DNA from: a virus
Virus record (IMG/VR): IMGVR_UViG_3300027881_000055
Span: 1-29,449 of that record
Strand: one strand, 5' to 3'
DNA length: 29,449 nucleotides
Part shown: positions 1-9,742 of the stretch, piece after piece
Numbering within the stretch: position 1 is the first letter of the stretch
How the letters are laid out: each line of letters starts with the position of its first letter
The notes under the pieces: model-generated
What the model was told of the DNA's origin: nothing
The model's database searches: none
Seen by the model: only the letters and a program-made list of their open reading frames with translations
Position numbers and translations under genes: made by a program

Positions 1-12
1 AGCCATGACCGA

Positions 13-1611
13 TCAGAACGTGCCTCCATCGAATACGGTCTCGTGCAGATATGCTGGTGTGACTGCGAGCAAAGCACTGGCTTCAGCGTCAACCTCAGCC
101 TGAGTTGCAATCTCGATGATGCCCTTCGTGTCTTCAGCTGCGTCAGGTACGGTTTGCATCCCTTCCACGATGTCCCAATCAGCAAAGCTGGCAGCATCGG
201 TTGATGCGGTATTTGCGATCAGCGTGTCACCAGCAACGACCGGGAGAGCGAAGAACGTACCGGCTACCGTGACGATATACATGTCACCAACAGCCAGCGT
301 CGGGGTTCCAGTGTCCAGCTGTGGTGTGTCGGTCGCGGCGTTGTAACCACCCTTGTACGTCATCTCTGACGCGAGCGCCCCAAGAACCTCATCATCGACA
401 TACTGTTTAACCGACTCAGACGTTGCGAGTGTAGTGGCTGATGCAGTTCCCATCGTGTCGTCGTCAATGATCCACGTCCACGTTGCTGAGCCTGTATCGG
501 TCGTCAGCACCGTGTCGGCATCGTTCGCATCCCAGCCAGCCGAGTTGTTGAATAAAGCAAGGTCGATGCCGCTAACGAGCGCCTTACTTGACGTTCCTGC
601 ATCGTCAAAAGCGATCCAGTCTGCCGCAGCAATTGACGTAACACCCAGCTCTGCAATATCAAGCGTCATCACACCAGATGCCGAGTCCAGCCCAGTACCA
701 GCGAGTAAGGCGGCGAAGTCAGTGCCTGATTCTTTTGCAGCAGTACCAGATGCCCCACCATCCAAGAACAGCAGATAGTCAGTGCCCGGAGCGTATACAG
801 CTTCAGAGGCTTCTGACAGGTCAACATCGACAACTGGCTCAGCAGCAGTGCCGCTTATGTCTGTCAGGGTGCCTTCGTTCACACCCGTTACCGTGCCCGC
901 GTTGGTCGTGTATCCGGTTGCGTTGCTGAATATGACCTTGATTGCCTGACTGGTCGCATCAACGTCGATGTCGATGTCAGTGCCGCTAACCCATGTCAGG
1001 GTATCTGTAGCGATGCTTGCAACTGCCGAGCCTGTTTCAGCCCACGTGTATCCAGAATCAGTGTCGGTTACAGTGTGCGTCTCAAACGAGTTCGACGCTG
1101 ACCCACCCGGTGGTGCTGCCCAGTTTCCGTCAGCTCGCAGATAGTTGTCAGTGCCGCCACCAGAAGCACCAGCCATTCCCGACTCAGTGCTATTGAACAC
1201 TGGTATCTGAATATCCGGTGAGGCACCGTCACTGTTAATGTCGTAGAGTGTCCCAGTTCTCGTTCCCTCTGTCAGTGAGGTGGACACATTCTCTACGTGA
1301 CCGAGATCATCGTTGAAAATGCTCAGCGGAGTAGCGCTGAAAAGCACCCGCTTACCTTGGCTGTCGGTGACATCTTCAAACACCAAGTAGTCTGCCGTCA
1401 CTGGAGTCGCAGCAGCCAGACCAGCGGTTGGCTCAGCCGGTGACCCATTAAGGTTTCTGGTTAGCTTGAATACGCCCGGACCAGCCTCACCAATGAACAA
1501 CTCATTGATGCCGTTGGGAGTGCCGGTTTCAGCATTCGCCAGTTCACCTTGAGCCAGTGCGCTTGGGGTATTAGTCGAGACGGATCGTTTAATCCTGAGT
1601 GTGTTTGCCAT
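13..1611 (-). CDS. Putative tail fibre protein with repeated phage-fibre motifs
   Basis: The 532-residue product looks like a modular phage tail fibre. The N-terminus (residues 5-27: LRIKRS, then PSALAQGELANAE) resembles a fibre start seen in many marine and environmental phages. A motif of the form D-Y/W-L/I-x-F-x-D followed by a short DxxLxxxxx stretch occurs three times, near residues 74-100, 278-306 and 331-356. The C-terminus has the common fibre motif TKGIIEIATQAEVDA with AVTPAYL (residues 495-521). The start at 1611 is preceded by GAGGT at good spacing. It is 28 bases downstream of the 1186-residue fibre gene. An ATG at bases 6-4 just past the stop may open another gene that leaves the window. 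Fibre assignment is by motif resemblance; the receptor and attachment site are unknown. Confidence 0.7.
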   Translation of the reverse strand: MANTLRIKRSVSTNTPSALAQGELANAETGTPNGINELFIGEAGPGVFKLTRNLNGSPAEPTAGLAAATPVTADYLVFEDVTDSQGKRVLFSATPLSIFNDDLGHVENVSTSLTEGTRTGTLYDINSDGASPDIQIPVFNSTESGMAGASGGGTDNYLRADGNWAAPPGGSASNSFETHTVTDTDSGYTWAETGSAVASIATDTLTWVSGTDIDIDVDATSQAIKVIFSNATGYTTNAGTVTGVNEGTLTDISGTAAEPVVDVDLSEASEAVYAPGTDYLLFLDGGASGTAAKESGTDFAALLAGTGLDSASGVMTLDIAELGVTSIAAADWIAFDDAGTSSKALVSGIDLALFNNSAGWDANDADTVLTTDTGSATWTWIIDDDTMGTASATTLATSESVKQYVDDEVLGALASEMTYKGGYNAATDTPQLDTGTPTLAVGDMYIVTVAGTFFALPVVAGDTLIANTASTDAASFADWDIVEGMQTVPDAAEDTKGIIEIATQAEVDAEASALLAVTPAYLHETVFDGGTF

Positions 1612-1639
1612 TTTCAGTTACCTCTATTGGTGGGCGGCA

Positions 1640-4600
1640 TTAGAAATACCCCGCATCTGTAATTGAACTCAAATTTACTTTCTTTATGGTGCCATCAGAG
1701 TCGTCGTGAATGGCAACATCATCGTCAGCGTCAGCTACCACATCGCCCCTGTTCGTTATCGCTGTGACATCCAGCGTAAGGGCGGTGGTGCCAGTCACCT
1801 CTCCAGTGTGTGGATGATCATAATCGCTTTCCGTCAGCACTCGCTCGAAGCCAGCACCAGTAAGTGTGTTGTTGACCTCAAGACCACCGCTCGCAGGTGT
1901 CACAGTGCGTGCCACAGAGTCTGCGCCATGATTGACAGTAACAGAGGCTCCATCAATGACCGTATCAAACGCAGGATCACCAACGAAGAACTTCTCAACC
2001 AGACCTGATGTCAGCTGCCACGTGAACATCGCCATCGTGTGCCGATTCGATTCGTGGTTGGCAGCACCTGCCGCATGTCCGACTCTCGCTGTTAGCGACG
2101 AACCAGTCGCAACGCTCGCCTGTGTACCCATGAAACAGTTATGTGTTGTCGAGCCTGTGTCATGCCCATTATAGAAAGCCCAGAGATCATGGATTGCCGG
2201 ACGTGTCAGCTCAGTATAGCCACCACCATCGTCATCGACCTCAAGGTACGCATCTCCCCAGCCGCTCGCTGCCGCCCAGTCAGACGCACTGAACATACCG
2301 AAGCAAGCCCAGTCAGTGGTTGCTGCTGTCGCGGTTACATGCGTCTTGGTGACAGCCACACCGGGATTGGCTTCCCAGTCGCTTTTGTTTGTTGTGTTGG
2401 CTTCGACAGCGTGGTCTTCAAAAACATCGAGATCAATCGCGCAGATGCTGGCAAACAGCAGGTCGTCGGTATCGAACCCTGTCTCACCCTGTACTTGAAG
2501 GGTCCATGTTGCATTTGCTGGAGCCGCCAGCGTTAGAAAGCCGGAATGCGTTCGCATCTCAGCGCTATCTTCAGATTCGCCTTGCATGACAAGCACAGGA
2601 GAGCTGCCATCATCGAGACGCACTGCGTACTGACGACCGCTGGCATCTATCTGGCGCTGCATACACCAGAACACCAGCCAGTTCTTAACGCCATCACCGA
2701 ACGTAATTGCAGCTGTCGATGCCGTCCAGTTTGCGCCAGTCATGTCGGTAACGCCGGTCGTATCTTCGCTGTACTGGTAACTGCTGCCGAGTTCAGTCAG
2801 GTCCATTGCCAACAGCTGAGTGCTGTAACAGTTGACGTTCTGTGTCGCACCAGCATTGATTTCCCAGTGATAGTCCTTGCCACCACCAGCTGTCATCTTG
2901 CGCATAAACCCCAATCCATGACCAGCGCTGGGGTTGACCTCATCCTCTATTCTTGCGTCTGAGTATGTGACCGCACCAGTGCCATCATGCAGTCGGACTT
3001 CGCGATCATTCAGCGTTGAGCTGATCGTGCCGTTGATGCGAATGTCACCAAACAACAGGATGTCGTTGCCGCTGTTCTGGCTTCCAGATGCGAGAGTCGC
3101 ACCAGTGACGTTCTCCCAGCCACCACCTGCGGTTGCCGTGTACGTCGATTCGGTTTGCACAACCTCATGCGTCAGCGCGACACCAGCGGTGCCGGTCTGT
3201 TCAAAATTCAAGAACTCGTAGCGATCAGCAGCTACATCTTCCCAGTTGATACCTTCAGCGTTCGCCAGTTCAATGCGCGTGCCATCAATGCGCGTCGGAT
3301 AATTTGGGTCACCGACGAAAAACTTCTCTTCATTGGTGGAAGCAGTTTGCAAACCAAGCAACGCTGCACCGTGATAACGGAAGCCGTTGGTAGCATAGCC
3401 AGCAGTCATATTGATCGCATTGATCTTGATATCAACAGCGTCTCCAACCGAATACGACCGGGCAGAAGACACCATGGTGTTACCAATCCACGCATTCGCA
3501 TTCGTGTTCTTGCGATTCGAGTTGATGTTGTCCCAACCAATCAACGTATCACCACCACCGTTGAGTTCTTCAAGAATCTCGAAAGAGGTCTGCGGGTTTC
3601 CGTTTGCCATTTCATTGGTAGCCCAACCAAGGGCAACAAAGTTAGTGCCGGTCCCTGCGATAGAGGTGACGGCCACCGTTGACACAACTTCGTCAACGCT
3701 CTGAACTGCGACATTCGATTCCGTAGCGCTGGTATCCTGAACACCATAGGCTTCACTGAAGTCGCTCAATGGAAGTGCGCAGATTGCTTGGTATGTAGTG
3801 ATCTTTGAGCCAGACGCAGACCACGTGCTTGCGATAACCGTTACGGTGCCACCAGCGTAGCTGTCAAGGTAATAAGCACCAGCGCAGCTGTAGAGATCGG
3901 CGGCGCTGTCTTCAACAACATTACCGGAGAGCATGATGTCAGTTGTGCCATCGTTGATGCCAACAGACGGCTCGTTCGCGCCGTTGAATTGATCGAACTG
4001 AGCGCTGGCAAAAATCACCCAGTCACCAGCGCCGAGCACAACGGCAGCGTCTGTTTGTACCCAGCCAGTATCACTGACATCAACCTGTGTTGTTGACGAA
4101 TCTCTCTCGTGGTTCGGCACGTCCGTGTCAAGGTTGAGAATAAACGATGTCTCAGCAGAGACAACGTGATTGGTGCCTGCCGAACCTCTCTTGTGCTGAG
4201 TCTTTACTGCTGTGCCAGCGGTATTCGCTGTGAAGAAGCCCATGTATCCATACGGATTGCCGTAGTTGACAGGGGCTGTGCCAGCGATGCCCTCATAAAG
4301 CATCTCCGAACCAGTCATCTCGGCACCGTTGATGATGACTCGATAACCATTGATGTTAGCGGCTGACGAATTGTCGTTGTGCATGATCGCACGAGTGAAG
4401 ATCACGTAGGTGTCGCCATTGACCATATCTACCTGAGCTTGATCAAGGCCGTTCGCAGTATCGACATACGTCTGACCAGACTCCGTAGAATCGGTGTCAC
4501 TGTAAAATACGTAGTAGCTCATCGGTGTGCCAGCAACACCCACCTCTTCAAAGACCAGCATCTCCTGAGATGCGCCTATCGTGTCTTTCCAGTTGACCGA

Positions 4601-5200
4601 GTGTGCGTTTGCCAGCTGCAAGTAATCGTTGTTCGGGTTCCAGATCAGCGCACCGGCAGTGTCGTGCCACTCAGAGCCTGTGGCATTGAATACCATGTCG
4701 TACTGAGACTGACTGGTAAGGTCGGTGTCGGTCAGGGCGAAGAAGGATGTGACCGCAGAGCCAGCAGAAGACTCCCAGACGTTCGATGTTGAGTTGAACT
4801 GTAAGACATCACCATCGTTCGGGTTCAGGCTGTTATCGACATCTGTGAGGTCTGGCAATGCAAACGAACCTGCGCTGCCCGGTGGCTGAGCAACAAACGC
4901 TGAGCCATTCCAGACCAGTATGTCATCATGAGACGGCGTACCTGTGACATCGGACAGGTCGAAGATCGACTCGGCAGTGATGTCAGTCAGGTAGTCCTGA
5001 AGGTCGGTAATTTGCGATTCGATGTGGGTATGGTCGATAGGTGCATAAAGACCGCTGAAATCGTCACCAGTATCGAACAAGTCAGACTGAGTTGTTTCCT
5101 CCAGCGCCTGAAAGCGCAGTTCGAGCGCAGACACGAGCTGACGAATCTCGTAGCCCCTGAATGTGTCGTCTGGAAATGATGGAAATACAACCTTTGTCAT
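1640..5200 (-). CDS. Large multidomain tail fibre protein
   Basis: This 1186-residue protein begins with a predicted helical, charged segment (residues 1-75, including a DHTHIESQI stretch typical of fibre hinges). Short beta repeats follow (80-180), then long Gly/Ser/Thr/Asp-rich beta domains. Two segments match each other: near residues 196-228 (LANAH-VNWKD then LVFEEVGVAGTP) and 645-674 (LANAEGINWED then LNFEQTGTAG). KFFVGDP occurs at about 626 and again at 1070. Several domains close with similar strands (ICALPLSDF, LLAMDLTEL, ICAIDLDVF), which suggests tandem jelly-roll domains of about 150 residues. The C-terminus carries DHPHTG and a short KKVNLSS fibre motif. The start overlaps the stop of the nozzle-like gene by four bases (ATGA), so translation is probably coupled. 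I infer a trimeric receptor-binding or appendage fibre. Confidence 0.7.
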   Translation of the reverse strand: MTKVVFPSFPDDTFRGYEIRQLVSALELRFQALEETTQSDLFDTGDDFSGLYAPIDHTHIESQITDLQDYLTDITAESIFDLSDVTGTPSHDDILVWNGSAFVAQPPGSAGSFALPDLTDVDNSLNPNDGDVLQFNSTSNVWESSAGSAVTSFFALTDTDLTSQSQYDMVFNATGSEWHDTAGALIWNPNNDYLQLANAHSVNWKDTIGASQEMLVFEEVGVAGTPMSYYVFYSDTDSTESGQTYVDTANGLDQAQVDMVNGDTYVIFTRAIMHNDNSSAANINGYRVIINGAEMTGSEMLYEGIAGTAPVNYGNPYGYMGFFTANTAGTAVKTQHKRGSAGTNHVVSAETSFILNLDTDVPNHERDSSTTQVDVSDTGWVQTDAAVVLGAGDWVIFASAQFDQFNGANEPSVGINDGTTDIMLSGNVVEDSAADLYSCAGAYYLDSYAGGTVTVIASTWSASGSKITTYQAICALPLSDFSEAYGVQDTSATESNVAVQSVDEVVSTVAVTSIAGTGTNFVALGWATNEMANGNPQTSFEILEELNGGGDTLIGWDNINSNRKNTNANAWIGNTMVSSARSYSVGDAVDIKINAINMTAGYATNGFRYHGAALLGLQTASTNEEKFFVGDPNYPTRIDGTRIELANAEGINWEDVAADRYEFLNFEQTGTAGVALTHEVVQTESTYTATAGGGWENVTGATLASGSQNSGNDILLFGDIRINGTISSTLNDREVRLHDGTGAVTYSDARIEDEVNPSAGHGLGFMRKMTAGGGKDYHWEINAGATQNVNCYSTQLLAMDLTELGSSYQYSEDTTGVTDMTGANWTASTAAITFGDGVKNWLVFWCMQRQIDASGRQYAVRLDDGSSPVLVMQGESEDSAEMRTHSGFLTLAAPANATWTLQVQGETGFDTDDLLFASICAIDLDVFEDHAVEANTTNKSDWEANPGVAVTKTHVTATAATTDWACFGMFSASDWAAASGWGDAYLEVDDDGGGYTELTRPAIHDLWAFYNGHDTGSTTHNCFMGTQASVATGSSLTARVGHAAGAANHESNRHTMAMFTWQLTSGLVEKFFVGDPAFDTVIDGASVTVNHGADSVARTVTPASGGLEVNNTLTGAGFERVLTESDYDHPHTGEVTGTTALTLDVTAITNRGDVVADADDDVAIHDDSDGTIKKVNLSSITDAGYF

Positions 5201-7683
5201 CCGCGCTTACCGTGTGGTCCGGCTCTCCCTCTCCAGTTACCCATGCGCCATTTGTCGCCAGTAGCGCCTGATTCAATCCTCAACGCCACCTGACGCGCTC
5301 TCATGCGCGTTGACAGCTTACGTGTTCCCGGTGACACAGTGTATGGTCCTTTGCTGATCAGGTTGGGGTCTTGTGGATATTTACGTCCTGTCAGATAGAC
5401 ATCGACTGATCCTTCCAGTGTGACGAAATCTGGGATCAGCTGATCAATGTGCATCAACTCTTCGCCTGCGTCTGGAACTTCCATCTGGAAGGACTCAATG
5501 AACGATGCCATTGCCGAACCGTTATCATCCGTGCCTGTCTCGTGCTTATAGAGGTAGTTGTCTGTACCTGCTGCATACGCTTTTTCCAGCAAGGGGCTTC
5601 TGTCTGCCCATGCGGTCCTTGCCATCTTTCCTGTAACCCACGTCCCTTCTTCATAGTTGAATGCCACGTATCGGTTCACCTCAATCGGTGAGATATCAAA
5701 GTCACTCGCTGTCAGCACACCTACTGGTCCGGCAGCGAAGTTGTAGAACTTGAATTCATCATCAACATCAGCACCAGCTACCACATGCAACCCAGCAGAC
5801 CCACCAGTGTAAAGAGCCAGTTCTCCAACAGACAGATCGAATTGCCATACCTGCGTACCGTCCAGCCACACAGTGATCGTTGGCGTATCCACCTGCACTG
5901 TGATGATGTAATTGGTGTCCTGTGCTGCGGCAGAGCCAAGCACTGACGTGAATGTGTCGGTGCCCGGATCGTTATCCATGACGCTCTTCACGCCACTGGC
6001 ATCCTTCTTCTGGATGCGGATCGTGTCAGTGAAGAAGTCTGCCTCAACATAGATGCCTTGAGCGTCGTCAGAGGTTGTGTCTGGCGTACCAGTGATTTCT
6101 GTGCGCAGGAATACGAGACCACCCCAGTCTGTGGCAGCGCCACCATCACCATTGAATGCAAACTCGACAGCGTACTCACCCTCAAGCGGCGTGATCAGCG
6201 GTTCATCATTCGTCAGTACGTAGTCGTACTCATAGCCATTGTCTGCTGTGTTTGTGACTTCAGTGAAGCCACCTGAGTTGAACGAGTACGTGTAACCAAT
6301 TGTGCCGCCACCTGATGCCAGCGAGTAACCCACTGGCAAGCCGAGCGAGAAGTCCTGTTGTACCCATGCGTCTGGATCGAACGATGGATAGAACCACCAC
6401 ACTTCATTGAATTCGCGATTCAGGCCACCGTAAATCTTGTCACGCTGCACCACGTTCAAGTTGTCGTACACGAAGTTGCGCACGTCGCATGGTATTACCT
6501 TCACGATGCCGTCATAGATGTAGAAGTCCGACTCAGCCATGAACAGCACACGGTGATCAATCGGCACCGCACAATTCGGTCCCAGTATCGAGACATTCTC
6601 ACCGACGATGTTCAGGCCGAACACAGCGAAGCCGCCAACAAACGGCAGCGTATGCACGCTGACATCGGTAAAGATGACGGTCTCAAGGCGCGAGCGAACA
6701 CCTGCGACGATCTTCGAGCCTGAATAAAGTCTCAGGTCACCTGACGTATTTGTGCTGGTGGGAATCCAATCGTTCAGGTCTTCAGTTGAACACCAGCGAA
6801 TCAGCATCGGATCAAAGGCATTGTTGTAGAAGTCATACGCACCCAATGCGAGCACATGTCGATCTCTTTGCGAGACGATCATGTATTCGTTGTTCGGTGG
6901 CGCATCACCGCCAAGAGCTGTGGCTCTCTGACCAGTTCCCAACGAGCGATCCCACCAATAGATAGCACCGCTGCGTGGACTGGCGAGCAGGTCTTCGCCC
7001 CACGTGTCGAGCGCCCATGTGCGGATGCCCAGTTGCAGGGTGGAGCCGGTTCGAGCATTACCATAGCCTTCTCTACCGTATGGGCCAGTGCCATATCCAG
7101 TTGCTGTGGTGACGCTCGATGCGCCAGCGGAAATATCATATTCGTAGGAAGGTGTGCCACCTTCGCCTGCGCTGCCGGTAGCGGCAGTCTCATCGTCCGT
7201 GATCTCGTAGTTGTCGATGTCAATGACGGTATCGACCGGATATTCACCATCGACCGTAATGCCGGATGTGGCACCCACACCGGCACCTGAGAAGCGCACA
7301 TAGTCGCCCACCTGACAGCCATGGCTAATATGAAGAACCCTGACGCGAGTTTCCCCGGTGTAGGTCGTAAACGGCGATGTGAGCGTCCCAGAGTCCCTGA
7401 GCGGTGTGATGTCGTATAAGGTGCCGTCCTGCCACAGATACAGCTTGGTGTCCGTAGCGACCGCTGCCCAGCGTTTACTGTCAAGCGACGACCAGTCCTT
7501 CAAGCGACGGCAGACACCAAGGAAGGTCGGTTGCAGCTGAACCCAGCCACCGATCTTCTCAACCAATCCCTTCCTGAAGCGAACCTTGTCGGCCTTGTAC
7601 CACATGCCCACAGCGCCGCGCTGCGTCTGCTCTGTGTAGAGACCAGCTTGGATCGGTAATTGAAATATCTGCTTCGTTGTCAT
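5197..7683 (-). CDS. Tail nozzle-like protein (P22 gp10-like) with inserted beta-sandwich
   Basis: The 828-residue product starts with a segment seen in short-tail nozzle and DNA-stabilisation proteins (residues 10-50: P-x-x-x-G, GMWYKADKVRFRKG, GGWVQL). It continues with repeated propeller-like strands (WAAVATDTKLYLW at 72-84, WGEDLL, FMAESDFYIYDG at 381-392). The propeller framework seems to run from EVWWFYPSF (427-435) straight to RYVAFNYEEGTWVTGKMART (671-690). Between them, about residues 440-660, lies a separate domain with a concanavalin/laminin-G-like pattern (YAVEFAF, DTIRIQKK, ITVWLDGTQVW, GLHVVAG). In P22 the gp10 protein forms the tail nozzle that seals the packaged genome. Assignment to that role here rests on motif pattern, size, and position after the adaptor genes. 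A small beta domain near 100-170 may be a second insertion. Confidence 0.6.
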   Translation of the reverse strand: MTTKQIFQLPIQAGLYTEQTQRGAVGMWYKADKVRFRKGLVEKIGGWVQLQPTFLGVCRRLKDWSSLDSKRWAAVATDTKLYLWQDGTLYDITPLRDSGTLTSPFTTYTGETRVRVLHISHGCQVGDYVRFSGAGVGATSGITVDGEYPVDTVIDIDNYEITDDETAATGSAGEGGTPSYEYDISAGASSVTTATGYGTGPYGREGYGNARTGSTLQLGIRTWALDTWGEDLLASPRSGAIYWWDRSLGTGQRATALGGDAPPNNEYMIVSQRDRHVLALGAYDFYNNAFDPMLIRWCSTEDLNDWIPTSTNTSGDLRLYSGSKIVAGVRSRLETVIFTDVSVHTLPFVGGFAVFGLNIVGENVSILGPNCAVPIDHRVLFMAESDFYIYDGIVKVIPCDVRNFVYDNLNVVQRDKIYGGLNREFNEVWWFYPSFDPDAWVQQDFSLGLPVGYSLASGGGTIGYTYSFNSGGFTEVTNTADNGYEYDYVLTNDEPLITPLEGEYAVEFAFNGDGGAATDWGGLVFLRTEITGTPDTTSDDAQGIYVEADFFTDTIRIQKKDASGVKSVMDNDPGTDTFTSVLGSAAAQDTNYIITVQVDTPTITVWLDGTQVWQFDLSVGELALYTGGSAGLHVVAGADVDDEFKFYNFAAGPVGVLTASDFDISPIEVNRYVAFNYEEGTWVTGKMARTAWADRSPLLEKAYAAGTDNYLYKHETGTDDNGSAMASFIESFQMEVPDAGEELMHIDQLIPDFVTLEGSVDVYLTGRKYPQDPNLISKGPYTVSPGTRKLSTRMRARQVALRIESGATGDKWRMGNWRGRAGPHGKRG

Positions 7684-8879
7684 CAGGGTTCGTACTCATT
7701 CCATGCCCGAAGGTAGCCGCTGGTAAGAATGCCCCCAGTATCGCCTGCCCTGCGAATCTCGAATGCCTGCGCAACATGAGCAAATGCAGAACTCGTCAAG
7801 TTCCACTGAAGCGAAACCGTATCAAGCGTCTCCCAGTCACCCTCAGCGTGCGATCCCGGTATAGTTGACCAAGTACCAGTTCTGATGCCAAGCACGTCTC
7901 TCACTTCGTAATCGGTAAGCGCTGGTGGATTATTCCTGTACCACGAATCTGTACGATTATTGGTGCCGAAATCAGTGGTGACGGTTGTCAGTGTTCCGAG
8001 CGAATCATTCTGGAAGTCGAAGGTAGCGCTCTTGGATGTGGGCGTTCCAACAGTGAAGTTGCCAATGTTAAGGAAGTTCGGAATGCTCGCGATACCGCCA
8101 CTCTCACCAACGATGCGAAGCGCCGTCCTTAATTGTGCCTCAGTAAGTGATCCGCTCCATGTAACAACAGAACCATTTTGCGGATAAACGGCTGACCCGG
8201 CAGTACCGCCACAGCCACCACGCTGCGTTCCATAAAGCCCCAAGGATGGTGCAAGCCCAAGTTCACCACCGTGCCCCCACGTGCCACCGTTACCACCATC
8301 ATTTGTCGCAGTTGTGCCACCTTCACCACCGACACCAGCAGCATCAATATTGCCGTCTCCACCTGCTTCGGCAACTGGAAAGCCAGTGGGAATGCCAGCA
8401 GCTCCACCATAGCCTATCCCATAACCCTGCCCACCACCGCCGCCACCACCGGGCGTGCCAGTAGCTCCTTCGTCATGATAGCCGCCGCCGCCACCACCAC
8501 CGCCGCCGCCTAAGATATAGCCGTCATCTACGTCGATACTGATGTCGAAGGTATTAACGCTTATGGCATTAGTGCCACCGTCACCATTACCACCTTGTCC
8601 ACCGCTGCCACCGTTGTCGTCTGCACCATCTCCAGCATCACCACCAGAGCCAACGAAGCGACCACCATTGATCGCAATGAACTCGAATGTACAGTCTCCG
8701 TGAAAATCCAGCGGTATCAGGATGTCGGCTGCGTCTGCACCATTGACTGTGAAAATAAGATCGAACGGATTGGCAGGCTGACCCATGTAGTCCCACAGGT
8801 TGCCGATCAACGTATCTTCGTCAATCAGTATCGTTTGGGCACCCGTACCCATCATGGCTGGTACACGAGACCAGATCAT
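7683..8879 (-). CDS. Glycine-rich adhesin-like tail protein
   Basis: The 398-residue product has a short beta region (residues 15-75, TILIDEDTLIGNLWD and FEFIAINGGRFVGSGG), then a glycine-dominated region (about 75-230) with runs of ten and seven glycines at 124-133 and 144-150, then a beta-rich C-terminal domain (230-398). This order resembles glycine-rich distal adhesins such as the gp38 protein of T4-like phage S16, and the C-terminal parts of lambda-type J proteins, where polyglycine helices pack in a sheet and present receptor-binding loops. The C-terminal domain here is not recognised. The start overlaps the preceding stop as TAATG, and the stop touches the nozzle-like gene. Receptor binding is inferred from composition and position. 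Confidence 0.55.
   Translation of the reverse strand: MIWSRVPAMMGTGAQTILIDEDTLIGNLWDYMGQPANPFDLIFTVNGADAADILIPLDFHGDCTFEFIAINGGRFVGSGGDAGDGADDNGGSGGQGGNGDGGTNAISVNTFDISIDVDDGYILGGGGGGGGGGYHDEGATGTPGGGGGGGQGYGIGYGGAAGIPTGFPVAEAGGDGNIDAAGVGGEGGTTATNDGGNGGTWGHGGELGLAPSLGLYGTQRGGCGGTAGSAVYPQNGSVVTWSGSLTEAQLRTALRIVGESGGIASIPNFLNIGNFTVGTPTSKSATFDFQNDSLGTLTTVTTDFGTNNRTDSWYRNNPPALTDYEVRDVLGIRTGTWSTIPGSHAEGDWETLDTVSLQWNLTSSAFAHVAQAFEIRRAGDTGGILTSGYLRAWNEYEP
8431..8510 (-). repeat. CCN trinucleotide tracts encoding polyglycine
   Basis: Plus-strand bases 8431-8450 and 8481-8510 consist almost only of CCA and CCG triplets, coding for runs of seven and ten glycines on the minus strand. Such tracts can change in length by replication slippage in steps of three bases, which keeps the reading frame. 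They sit in the glycine-rich part of the adhesin-like gene. Confidence 0.85.
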
Positions 8880-9739
8880 TAACCGATTCCCTTCAATATA
8901 GAGCCAATCCAGCGAGCGCCACCAACAAGGTTGGTGCAGTACTCAAAGCCAAGATAATCAATATCATTTGCTCCGAGTGACAGCACTGGCGCTGTCGCGT
9001 TCTCGAAAGCATAAGTGCTTGCAGCGAAACTGATTGTGTACGGACCACCTGATGCGCCCTGCTGAATAACAATTGTAAAAACCTGTCCGTTCTGTGGTAA
9101 GCCGCTGGGTGCAGCCAACTGATAATTGCCATCCCATAACGCATAGAAACTGTTTGATACATCAATGGTTGGGGTAACCGAGCCGGTGTCTTCAACGATA
9201 AGAGCGCGTTCGACAACCTGACCAGCTGCCCATGTTTGCTGCGCATCCAGCCGTGCAATCACTGACTCGTCATCACCACCAACTGCCAGTGCGTTCGTTG
9301 CCGTCGCAGCCAGCGTTGCGTTGCTTGCCAGATCAACTGCTGCGCCAACAATGTCAGTGCCATCGCAGTAACACCAGATAGCCGTATCAGCCGGAATCGT
9401 GACTCCAGTGCCTGCGGTTGTCTTGAAGGTGATCGTTTGTCCACCAGTAGTGGTGTTAGCCACCAGATAGACTTGCGATATGGCCGGACAGGTGACGTTT
9501 TTTGCAGAGCCGGGTGTGCCGACGATACCGATGATCATCATGCGGTAGTGCGGATCGTTGTCGGTGCCTGCGTCTTCTTCCAGCGCGACATCAGCAGAGG
9601 TTACGTCTGCTGTTGCGGTGCCTGAGATTGCATCTTCGAGTAATTCCAGTGCGCTGACATTGAGTACTGATCCCCACGTATCGGGGTTCTCATCGAGCGC
9701 CTGAAACGTCATCTTGATGAAGGGTGATGTCGTTGACAT
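8879..9739 (-). CDS. Putative tail fibre/base protein with NPDTWGxxLN motif
   Basis: This 286-residue protein begins with a widespread phage tail-protein motif, NPDTWGSVLNVSALELLEDAI at residues 18-38, followed by ISGTATADVT. The next part (62-130) is beta-rich with VYLVANTTTGGQTITFK and an IPADTAIWCYCDGTDIV segment, a pattern that recurs in fibre-associated proteins of many tailed phages. The C-terminal part (170-286) has Gly/Asn-rich strands and ends with GGARWIGSI. It lies three bases after the second adaptor gene and its stop overlaps the glycine-rich adhesin start. I infer that it links fibres to the short tail or is itself a small fibre. The motif recognition is firm; the exact role is not. 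Confidence 0.6.
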   Translation of the reverse strand: MSTTSPFIKMTFQALDENPDTWGSVLNVSALELLEDAISGTATADVTSADVALEEDAGTDNDPHYRMMIIGIVGTPGSAKNVTCPAISQVYLVANTTTGGQTITFKTTAGTGVTIPADTAIWCYCDGTDIVGAAVDLASNATLAATATNALAVGGDDESVIARLDAQQTWAAGQVVERALIVEDTGSVTPTIDVSNSFYALWDGNYQLAAPSGLPQNGQVFTIVIQQGASGGPYTISFAASTYAFENATAPVLSLGANDIDYLGFEYCTNLVGGARWIGSILKGIG

Positions 9740-9742
9740 GAC

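Noticed and set aside
1-6. Start of another minus-strand gene (ATG GCT)
   Set aside because: Only two codons are inside the window and the nearest GGAGG is too far upstream to decide.
6879-7484. Minus-strand 201-codon frame inside the nozzle-like gene
   Set aside because: It is a shadow in another frame of the 828-residue gene and has no motif or start signal of its own.
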